Assembly (NCBI GenBank): GCA_002327725.1 | Contig: DCXP01000058.1 | Location: 1-10,149, forward strand | DNA from: Proteobacteria bacterium UBA2133 | GTDB taxonomy: Bacteria; Pseudomonadota; Gammaproteobacteria; Arenicellales; UBA868 | DNA length: 10,149 nucleotides | Direction of reading: 5' to 3' | Part shown: piece by piece, positions 1 through 5,505 of the stretch | Layout of the letters: every line of letters begins with the position of its first letter | Position numbering within the stretch: the first letter of the stretch is position 1 | The notes under the pieces: generated by a model | Seen by the model: the letters and a program-made list of their open reading frames with translations, nothing else | Told to the model about the DNA's origin: nothing | Database searches by the model: none | Translations under genes and position numbers: made by a program

Positions 1-523
1 AACTGAACATGTCGAGCAGCTTGAACTCAAACCCCAGACCATGGCGCAACACAATCACGTTATCCGTGTGCAGGTCACCATGGTACTCACCGACGTTGTG
101 GATAGCCTCGATCCCAAGCGCCAGCGCGTGCAGAAGATGCACTCCCTGGAAGGGATTGAGCCGCCGTCCCGGCTGGCGTTTCAGAAAGTCCGAAAGCAGT
201 TCGCCCTCGACAAATTCCGAGACCAGAAAAGCCACCGGCAAGCCTTTGAAATCAAAGGTGTCCCGGGTGTGATACTGAATGACCACCGGACAATGCCGTA
301 GTTTGTGGAGTTTTCGCGCATAAAAACGAAGCGCCCGGTTACCGGGGTTTCGCCGCGGGAAAAAGATCTTTACGGTGCGCTCAATTCTCGTACCAATCTC
401 ACGCACCAGGTAGACCTCGCCCTCCCACCCGGATCCAAGCCGTGAAACGACCTCGTATTTCCCGGCGAGATGAGACCCCGGGGCGAGGGCAAAGGTGTTG
501 ACGCGTGGCGGTTTTGCTTTCAA
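1..523 (-). CDS. Atypical serine/threonine protein kinase-like protein, N-terminal part (runs off left edge)
   Basis: About 174 codons are present and the C-terminus lies outside the window. The reading frame shows a protein-kinase fold: a glycine-rich loop GSGWEGEVYLV at residues 30-40, the ATP-binding lysine in TVKIF at K52, a hinge-like LVSEFVEGELL near 100-110, and a catalytic loop HGDLHTDNVIV at 148-158 with D150 and N155. The metal-binding Asp is probably D171, in LLDMF where most kinases have DFG. The usual alpha-C glutamate seems to be missing: the matching position by eye is Y68. HGD in place of HRD recalls RIO, APH and other atypical bacterial kinases. The only conventional start in frame before the glycine loop is TTG at 523, with a weak ribosome site. 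It lies 20 bases after the GNAT gene and is probably the last or a late gene of the tat operon. The substrate is unknown. The kinase-like fold is well supported; activity is an inference. Confidence 0.85.
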   Translation of the reverse strand, partial: MKAKPPRVNTFALAPGSHLAGKYEVVSRLGSGWEGEVYLVREIGTRIERTVKIFFPRRNPGNRALRFYARKLHKLRHCPVVIQYHTRDTFDFKGLPVAFLVSEFVEGELLSDFLKRQPGRRLNPFQGVHLLHALALGIEAIHNVGEYHGDLHTDNVIVLRHGLGFEFKLLDMFS

Positions 524-543
524 GGCGCAGGTCTCACGGCCAG

Positions 544-972
544 TTACTCAAAAACCCGTTTCATCATCTGGTGATCGATGCCAGCATCCAAAAAAACATC
601 TCCATAAGCCTGAAAGCCTGCTCCTTCGTAGAAAGGGATGGCCGGCAGCTGGGCACCGAGGCTGACATGCGCCAGACCCATACGCCGTGCCTCTTCCACG
701 AGAGCATCCAGCAGAGCCCGGCCGATTCCCTGGCGTCGTAGCGGCTGGCACACGGCCATCCGCCCGATCTTGCCCGAATCCAGCATCCGGGCGGTGCCGA
801 TAATCTCGCCATCATCTGAAAATGCCGCAGCGTGGCGTGCGCTCGCATCTTCACCATCAAGTTCCAGCTCAAGGGGCACTCCCTGCTCTTTTACAAACAC
901 CGCATGGCGAATCGCCGACAGTGCCTGTCTGTAGCGTGACCAGTCCACGATCCGGACCTCAAAACCTGTCAA
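544..972 (-). CDS. GNAT family N-acetyltransferase
   Basis: The 142-residue product is a single GNAT domain that should transfer acetyl from acetyl-CoA to an amine. The acetyl-CoA loop is RRQGIGRALL at 79-88 (Q/RxxGxG/A motif), preceded by the beta-strand GKIGRMAVCQPLRR. The C-terminal FYEGAGF at 114-120 is the usual strand-helix close of the fold. The N-terminal IRHAVFVKEQGVP (21-33) and the ending DAGIDHQMM resemble the ElaA/YjcF-type subgroup, whose substrates are mostly unknown. The start is TTG at 972, supported by GGGAG about 9 bases upstream. The gene begins 24 bases after tatC and ends 20 bases before the kinase gene, so it is very likely co-transcribed with tatABC. The family is secure; the substrate cannot be read from the sequence. 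Confidence 0.92.
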   Translation of the reverse strand: MTGFEVRIVDWSRYRQALSAIRHAVFVKEQGVPLELELDGEDASARHAAAFSDDGEIIGTARMLDSGKIGRMAVCQPLRRQGIGRALLDALVEEARRMGLAHVSLGAQLPAIPFYEGAGFQAYGDVFLDAGIDHQMMKRVFE

Positions 973-996
973 GGATGCTCGCTCCCTGGAAACGGT

Positions 997-1848
997 TCAG
1001 GACCGGGGGGTATCTTTGTCGGTACCCAGTTCCTCAAACTCGGTGATGCCATCATCCAGTTCGCGCTCAAGCGCCATATCGTCTTCATCCGCTTCCGCCT
1101 CGGCATCTGCCGGCCGTGCTTTGATCGAGCGGGAAAAATAAAGACCGGCCTCAAACAGCAGCCATACGGGAATGGCCAGCATGGTCTGCGAGAAGATGTC
1201 CGGCGGCGTCATCAGCATGCCGGCCACGAAAGCGCCGACGATGATGTACGGCCGCTTAGTTGCCAGGGACTCAGGCGTGGTCATCCCCATACGTACCATC
1301 AGCACGGTTGCGACCGGCACCTCAAACGCCAGCCCGAAGGCAAAAAAGAGCTTCAGCACAAAACTGAGATACGCGCTGATATCGGTCATCACCAGGACGC
1401 CTTCGGGCGCGGTGCTGGTGAAAAAGGCGAAGATCAGCGGAAACACCACGAAGTAGGCGAACAGGATACCGAGATAAAACAGCACACTGCTCGACACCAG
1501 CAGGGGAACGGTAAGGCGTTTTTCATGCTCGTAGAGTCCTGGTGCGACAAAGGCCCAGAGCTGGTACAGCAGATACGGCATCGCGACAGCCGCGGCGAAG
1601 GCAAAGGCGAACTTGAACGGCACGAAGAACGGGCCGTGCGGCTCGGTCGAGATCATCGAGTTGCCTTCCGGCAGAGCCGCCATCAGCGGCTCGGCCAGGT
1701 ACTCGTAGAGCGTGTTGGCGAAAGGGGCTGCAACAATAAACAGCACCAGTACCGCCCCGCCGGCGCGCATCAGCCGGTCGCGCAACTCCAGCAGGTGCGA
1801 CATGAAGGTCGTGCCCTGCATCTGCGAAGGGTTGGAGGATCGCGTCAC
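997..1848 (-). CDS. tatC: Twin-arginine translocase subunit TatC
   Basis: TatC is the six-helix inner-membrane receptor of the Tat system. With TatB it binds twin-arginine signal peptides and then recruits TatA for export of folded proteins. The 283-residue sequence follows the E. coli protein closely: SHLLELRDRL near 17-26 with the conserved cytoplasmic glutamate E21, the first helix at about 29-47, the LLYQLWAFVAPGLYEHEKR block with E109 (matching E. coli E103 in the signal-peptide site), the PLLVSSSVLFYLGI helix, a TPPDIFSQTMLAIP loop and the final helix. After the last helix comes an acidic tail of about 35 residues, somewhat longer than in E. coli. The given start is GTG at 1848, 13 bases after tatB. 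An ATG at 1821 would give a nine-residue shorter protein and is equally possible, as neither has a strong ribosome site. Confidence 0.97.
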   Translation of the reverse strand: MTRSSNPSQMQGTTFMSHLLELRDRLMRAGGAVLVLFIVAAPFANTLYEYLAEPLMAALPEGNSMISTEPHGPFFVPFKFAFAFAAAVAMPYLLYQLWAFVAPGLYEHEKRLTVPLLVSSSVLFYLGILFAYFVVFPLIFAFFTSTAPEGVLVMTDISAYLSFVLKLFFAFGLAFEVPVATVLMVRMGMTTPESLATKRPYIIVGAFVAGMLMTPPDIFSQTMLAIPVWLLFEAGLYFSRSIKARPADAEAEADEDDMALERELDDGITEFEELGTDKDTPRS

Positions 1849-1861
1849 CGGTCTTTACTGG

Positions 1862-2206
1862 TCAGCCGGTGCCGGTCTTCTCGGTCGCGTCTTCGCGAAG
1901 CGTCTTGGCAGACTCATTGATGGAATCGACAACGTCCGCCATGGCGTCGTCGTCCTTGATCGACTCGGTGGCCTTGGTGATGTCGTCTTTGACATCCCTG
2001 ACTTCATCACCCAGTTTACGCATGTCGGCCAGTTCGCTTTCGCGGATTTCGCGGTCAATGTCTGACTTGACATCCGCAACCATCCGCCGGGCGCGACCGA
2101 TCCACATGCCTGCGGTGCGCGCGGCGCGCGGCAGCCGTTCGGGCCCCAGCACCACCAGGGCGATCGAAGCGATGATGACAATTTCCAGAAAGCCAATGTC
2201 GAACAT
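1862..2206 (-). CDS. tatB: Sec-independent translocase subunit TatB
   Basis: TatB pairs with TatC to form the twin-arginine signal-peptide receptor at the inner membrane. The 114-residue protein begins MFDIGFLEIV, with the TatB-diagnostic glutamate at E8 in a short N-terminal membrane helix (about 5-20). The hinge is GPERLP at 21-26, followed by an amphipathic helix rich in Arg and Ala (27-50). The remaining half is a charged, probably helical tail (DDITKATESIKDDD and similar). The E8 plus GPERLP combination separates it from TatA, which has FGTKKL. The ATG at 2206 has AAGGGG about 8 bases upstream. The gene follows tatA by 20 bases and precedes tatC by 13, the standard tatABC order. Confidence 0.97.
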   Translation of the reverse strand: MFDIGFLEIVIIASIALVVLGPERLPRAARTAGMWIGRARRMVADVKSDIDREIRESELADMRKLGDEVRDVKDDITKATESIKDDDAMADVVDSINESAKTLREDATEKTGTG

Positions 2207-2226
2207 GGCGCCACCCCTTGGGCGGG

Positions 2227-2484
2227 TCAGACTTTGGCGTTATCCTTGTCCGAGTCGGCGTCTTCGGCTGATTCGGCAAGACTCTCCTGACCACCGTCAG
2301 ACTCTGCTTCCTCTGCTTCCGTTGAGTCATCGACATCTCCAACGCCTTTCATCGAACTGCGAAAGCCCTTCACCGCGCCTCCAAGATCGGTACCGAGATT
2401 ACGTAACTTCTTGGTGCCAAAAAGCAGTAGCACGATCACCAGAACGATGAGTAACTGCCAGATACTGATGCCGCCCATTCCCAT
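2227..2484 (-). CDS. tatA: Sec-independent translocase subunit TatA
   Basis: TatA is the small pore-forming or membrane-weakening subunit that assembles on TatBC to let folded substrates through. The 85-residue protein has the family pattern: GGISIWQLLIVLVIVLLLF membrane helix (4-22), hinge FGTKKLRNLG (22-31), the amphipathic helix through GTDLGGAVKGFRSSMKG, then a strongly acidic Glu/Asp/Ser tail. The ATG at 2484 is preferred because AGGAGA lies six bases upstream (2491-2496). A second ATG at 2478 matches the E. coli start (MGGISIWQ) but is too far from that site. It is the first gene of the tat-GNAT-kinase run. Unlike in many relatives, no his genes lie between murA and tatA. Confidence 0.97.
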   Translation of the reverse strand: MGMGGISIWQLLIVLVIVLLLFGTKKLRNLGTDLGGAVKGFRSSMKGVGDVDDSTEAEEAESDGGQESLAESAEDADSDKDNAKV

Positions 2485-2592
2485 AACGCTTCTCCTGTCC
2501 TACTTGGTGTGGTCTTTTCCTGCGCCCCCGGAAGGGCTCCGCGCGGTCAATAACAGTTTCACCCGACCGGGCAACCGCTGTTCGTTACCCAC

Positions 2593-2622
2593 ATGATAAC
2601 CGCTTTTAAAAAGCTGTGGGAA
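2593..2622 (-). promoter_or_regulatory. Possible promoter for the tat operon
   Basis: On the minus strand, TTCCCA at 2622-2617 (4 of 6 matches to the -35 consensus) is followed after 18 bases by TATCAT at 2598-2593 (5 of 6 matches to the -10). Within the spacer sits a perfect palindrome, GCTTTT-T-AAAAGC (2602-2614), which could be an operator or may simply reflect AT-richness. A start near 2586 would leave a leader of about 100 bases before tatA. The rest of the 2485-2719 gap shows no gene. The call is from motif matching by eye only. Confidence 0.28.
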
Positions 2623-2719
2623 GTGCCTGATTTTGCACAAAACGTGAGGGCGTTGTGAGTGTCTCTATCTGCCGGTCTATCCCATCCGCGCATACCGGCT
2701 TGAACCCGGCTGCATCGCG

Positions 2720-4012
2720 CTAGCGAACGGCGCGGACCTGTGGCGAACGCGAATCGGAAACCCGGCGGATGTCAGCACCGCATTGCAGGAGTTTCTCCTC
2801 GATGCAGTCATAACCGCGGTCAATATGATAAATCCGGTCGATCACGGTCTGCTCGCCAGCCACCAGTCCCGCGAGCACCAGACAGGCGGAGGCCCTTAAA
2901 TCGGTCGCCATCACCTGCGCGCCGCCCAACTGCTCCACGCCGTGTACCAATGCCGTGTTTCCATGCAGATTGATATCGGCACCCATGCGCTGTAATTCAT
3001 GTATATGCATGAAGCGGTTTTCAAAGATGTGCTCGGTAATCGACGAAGCGCCCTCTGAAACACAGTTCAACAGCATGAACTGTGCCTGCATATCGGTTGG
3101 AAATCCGGGGTAAGGGGCGGTACTGATTGAAACCGCGCGCGGGCGGTCAGGCATCTTAAGGCTCAGCCCGTTCTCTGAAATTGAAATCTGCGCGCCGGCG
3201 TCGCGCAGCCGGGCGGTGACGGCATCCAGATGAGCCGGGTTCACATCATGAAGACGAATCTTTCCCTGGGTGACGGCGCCTGCCACCATGAAAGTCCCGG
3301 CCTCGATCCGGTCAGGAATCACGCGATGCATCGCTCCCGTAAGATTTGCCACCCCTTCGATCTCGATGACATCACTGCCCGCGCCTTCAATCCGGGCACC
3401 CATCGCCAGGAGGCAATTGGCAAGATCGACGACCTCGGGTTCGCGGGCAGCGTTTTCAAGGACGGTTGTCCCGCGGGCCAGCGTCGCGGCCATCATGAGA
3501 TTTTCGGTACCAGTCACCGTCACGGTATCAAAGACGATCTTGGCACCGTGCAGCCGATCCGCCGAGGTACTGGCCTTGATATAGCCCCCTTCGACCGAGA
3601 TCGCCGCGCCCATCTGCTCGAGCGCGCGGACATGCAGGTCCACCGGCCGCGAACCAATGGCACACCCGCCGGGAAGTGATACCTCAGCCTGGCCAAAGCG
3701 GGCGAGCAGAGGGCCGAGCACCAGAATTGATGCGCGCATGGTTTTGACCAGCTCGTAGGGTGCCCGCCTCGAGGTCAGTTTGCCCGCGTTGACCCTGATA
3801 ACGGACTTTTCATCGACTTCGATTCTGGCACCAAGACGGCCCAGAAGCTCAAGTACCGTTGTGATGTCACGAAGATGCGGCACGTTGGCGACCAGAAGAT
3901 CCTGATCGGTCAGCAAGGCACTGATCAAGACCGGCAGCGCCGCGTTCTTGGCGCCGCCGATCCGAACGTCTCCGTTGAGCGGCTGGCCGCCCCTGATGAC
4001 TAGACTTTCCAA
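2720..4012 (-). CDS. murA: UDP-N-acetylglucosamine 1-carboxyvinyltransferase MurA
   Basis: MurA transfers enolpyruvate from phosphoenolpyruvate to UDP-GlcNAc in the cytoplasm, the first committed step of peptidoglycan synthesis and the target of fosfomycin. Counting from TTG at 4012 the protein has 430 residues (E. coli 419). It shows SLVIRGGQPLNGDVRIGGAKNAALP-like N-terminal sequence with K22 and N23, the catalytic cysteine C117 in PGGCAIGSRPVDLH (E. coli C115), AAREPEVVDLAN, FPTDMQAQFMLLN, ENRFMHIHELQRMGA and TDLRASACLVLAG. The Cys form implies fosfomycin sensitivity at the enzyme. The frame stays open to another TTG at 4093, but those 27 extra residues are unlike the family and would start inside the terminator, so TTG 4012 is chosen. 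No ATG lies near the family start and no clear ribosome site is seen. The product ends with a nine-residue extension. Its relatives often sit beside ibaG; here grxD lies between. Confidence 0.96.
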   Translation of the reverse strand: MESLVIRGGQPLNGDVRIGGAKNAALPVLISALLTDQDLLVANVPHLRDITTVLELLGRLGARIEVDEKSVIRVNAGKLTSRRAPYELVKTMRASILVLGPLLARFGQAEVSLPGGCAIGSRPVDLHVRALEQMGAAISVEGGYIKASTSADRLHGAKIVFDTVTVTGTENLMMAATLARGTTVLENAAREPEVVDLANCLLAMGARIEGAGSDVIEIEGVANLTGAMHRVIPDRIEAGTFMVAGAVTQGKIRLHDVNPAHLDAVTARLRDAGAQISISENGLSLKMPDRPRAVSISTAPYPGFPTDMQAQFMLLNCVSEGASSITEHIFENRFMHIHELQRMGADINLHGNTALVHGVEQLGGAQVMATDLRASACLVLAGLVAGEQTVIDRIYHIDRGYDCIEEKLLQCGADIRRVSDSRSPQVRAVR

Positions 4013-4090
4013 TATATTGACCGGTCTATAAACGGAAAAGACATACCCTGGCTTGCGGTATGCCGAGTGTTTTAATTTTAACTGATTCAA

Positions 4091-4122
4091 CAAAAAAGGC
4101 GCCTTCGAGGGCGCCTTTTTTG
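4091..4122. terminator. Strong bidirectional Rho-independent terminator
   Basis: A perfect 13-base-pair stem (4091-4103 with 4110-4122) has a six-base loop, TTCGAG. The stem core is GGCGCC, flanked by six A on one side and six T on the other, so each strand ends in a U-run. It lies about 20 bases beyond the grxD stop and directly upstream of murA, both read on the minus strand. It should end the DUF72-RND-mlaC-ibaG-grxD transcript and insulate murA. Confidence 0.92.
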
Positions 4123-4143
4123 AATTTCTTTGTCGAGTGCTGA

Positions 4144-4461
4144 CTAGGCGGTCGGCGCCTCTGACAGTTTCTTTTCAAGTTCGCCGTTTTCGTACATCTC
4201 TATCATGATATCGCTGCCGCCGACGAACTCACCGCCGATGTAAAGCTGCGGAATCGTGGGCCAGTTGGAATATTCCTTGATGCCCTGGCGGATCTCATCA
4301 TCCATCAGCACATCTGCAGTTTCAAACTGCGCGCCAAGCGCCTGCAGGATCTGTACCGCCCGGCCGGAAAAGCCGCACTGCGGAAAATCGCGGTTTCCTT
4401 TCATAAAGAGCATGACACGGTTGCTGTCTACTGCCTGTTTGATTCGTTGACTGACGTCCAT
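4144..4461 (-). CDS. grxD: Monothiol glutaredoxin (CGFS type), Grx4 family
   Basis: CGFS glutaredoxins bind a glutathione-coordinated [2Fe-2S] cluster in the cytoplasm and pass it on in Fe-S protein maturation. They also form mixed complexes with BolA-type proteins. The 105-residue sequence has K21, the FPQCGFSGRAVQIL active site with single cysteine C29, WPTIPQLYIGGEF (67-79) with the cis-proline P71, and GGSDI (81-85) for glutathione binding. Length and layout match E. coli Grx4. The ATG at 4461 has AGGGGA five bases upstream. It follows ibaG by 49 bases, so the two partner proteins are probably made from one transcript. The terminator follows directly. Confidence 0.96.
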   Translation of the reverse strand: MDVSQRIKQAVDSNRVMLFMKGNRDFPQCGFSGRAVQILQALGAQFETADVLMDDEIRQGIKEYSNWPTIPQLYIGGEFVGGSDIMIEMYENGELEKKLSEAPTA

Positions 4462-4510
4462 GAAGTTCCCCTGTGAAGAATCTGTTTGGGATAAATTTCG
4501 GGAATGGCCC

Positions 4511-4756
4511 CTACGGAGCAGACTCAGCGGTCTTTTCCTGCGGTGTTAAGGTGCGCATCGACAGCGCGTGAATCTCGGCTTTCATCCGGTCACCGAGCGC
4601 TCCGTAGACCATCTGGTGCTGCTGAATCCGGCTCTTTCCGGCGAAATCCGCGCACACGATCTCTGCTTCGAAGTGGTGTCCATCGCCCGAGATTTCAACC
4701 GTTGCACCGGCGAGATTTTCCTCAATCCAGCCTTTGATGTCTTCTGGGTTTACCAT
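4511..4756 (-). CDS. ibaG: BolA family protein, IbaG type
   Basis: IbaG (YrbA) is a small BolA-fold protein that forms heterodimers with CGFS glutaredoxin bridged by a [2Fe-2S] cluster; roles in acid stress and envelope integrity are reported. The 81 residues show VEISGDGHHFEAEIV (20-34), FAGKSRIQQHQMVYGAL (38-54) and the invariant histidine H63 in EIHALSMRTLTP. IbaG rather than BolA is favoured by the SGDG motif and by its place beside an mlaC gene and near murA, as in E. coli. The ATG at 4756 is chosen (AGGA about 9 bases upstream); an in-frame TTG at 4774 would add six residues unlike the family. It begins 32 bases after mlaC and precedes grxD. Confidence 0.95.
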   Translation of the reverse strand: MVNPEDIKGWIEENLAGATVEISGDGHHFEAEIVCADFAGKSRIQQHQMVYGALGDRMKAEIHALSMRTLTPQEKTAESAP

Positions 4757-4788
4757 CCGCTCGTATCCTGCCAATTAACCTGAAAAAA

Positions 4789-5430
4789 TTAGTGTATTTC
4801 TGATGCTTTCGCTTCGAGCGATTCTATCAGGGCATCGAGGCCATTGGCGTCAATGTATTCTCTGTACTGGTTCCGGTAACTGATAATCATGCTGATGCCG
4901 TCTATCTGGATGTCGTATATCTTCCAGCCGCCATCAGAACCCAGCAGGCAGTAGTACTCAATCGGCACCGACTCCTGTGCCGGCAGGGCAAGCTCGGTGG
5001 GCACCACTGCAATCCGCCCTTCTGCCCGGGTGGTGACCGTGCCGAACCGCAGTTCCTGTTCACCCGTGTACTCAAACATTGCTGTCGCGTAGCTTCGCAT
5101 CAGCAGGTTTTTAAAGCCCGTCATAAATCGCTCGCGCTGATCCTGCGATGCCGTTTTCCAATGGGGTCCGAGGATCAGTCGGGATACTTTGGTGACCGCA
5201 ATTCTTGGCACCACGATCTCTTCGACCAGCGCGTACAGCGCGCCGTGATCGGCCTCAAGCTCCGCCCGGCGCTCTTGGAGTTCATCGATAAGCGCACTGA
5301 CCGTGCCCTGGATCATCTCGTCTGCCGTTGGCCCGGCAACCGTCGTACCGACGCCCAGAGCCGCAACCGCCGCCAGCGCAAAACGGTGCACAATCTTCAC
5401 AGCACGCAAATATCGAGGATTACGGAGCAC
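4789..5430 (-). CDS. mlaC: MlaC/Ttg2D-family periplasmic phospholipid-binding protein
   Basis: MlaC-family proteins are soluble periplasmic carriers that hold phospholipid acyl chains and shuttle them between the membranes. The family also includes HpnM of hopanoid loci. Up to 213 residues: a hydrophobic signal segment VHRFALAAVAALGVGTTVAG (14-33) with probable cleavage after AG, then HGALYALVEEIVVPRIAVTKVSRLILGPHWKTAS-type sequence (62-95), QRERFMTGFKNLLMRSYATAMFEY (98-121), and the signature GWKIYDIQIDGISMIISYRNQY (168-189). The start is uncertain: GTG at 5430, or GTG at 5400 giving MKIVHRFALAA, a more typical signal peptide. Neither has a clear ribosome site. It sits between an RND transporter gene (75 bases upstream) and ibaG. 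No mlaB, mlaD, mlaE or mlaF gene is beside it, so the partner may be the RND protein. Confidence 0.93.
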   Translation of the reverse strand: MLRNPRYLRAVKIVHRFALAAVAALGVGTTVAGPTADEMIQGTVSALIDELQERRAELEADHGALYALVEEIVVPRIAVTKVSRLILGPHWKTASQDQRERFMTGFKNLLMRSYATAMFEYTGEQELRFGTVTTRAEGRIAVVPTELALPAQESVPIEYYCLLGSDGGWKIYDIQIDGISMIISYRNQYREYIDANGLDALIESLEAKASEIH

Positions 5431-5505
5431 AAGGTCAGCCTGTCAGCCAAATCAGACCCGATATTGTGCAAAGTTACCGCGTTGACTTCAAATGGCGATT
5501 TACTG

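Noticed and set aside
1869..2450. Plus-strand open frame of 193 codons antisense to tatB and tatA
   Set aside because: Composition is Ser/Arg-rich with no motif, and both opposing genes are certain Tat subunits.
2600..2640. Sigma-54-like site (GGCAC with a later GC) upstream of tatA
   Set aside because: The spacing between GG and GC is 11 rather than the required 10 bases and the -12 element is poor.
2687..2719. Imperfect hairpin just after the murA stop, with CGCG and CCGG arms
   Set aside because: The arms are interrupted by bulges, CCGG is self-complementary by chance in GC-rich DNA, and no T-run follows, so it is not a convincing terminator.
3230..3679. Plus-strand open frame of 149 codons antisense to murA
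   Set aside because: Antisense to conserved MurA core; no family resemblance.
5434..5448. Tandem direct repeat GTCAGCC-T-GTCAGCC upstream of mlaC
   Set aside because: Two short copies only, with no further unit or known regulator motif.
5463..5491. Possible minus-strand promoter before mlaC: TTGAAG, 17-base spacer, CACAAT
   Set aside because: Only four of six matches in each box, a level often reached by chance; mlaC may simply be co-transcribed with the RND gene.
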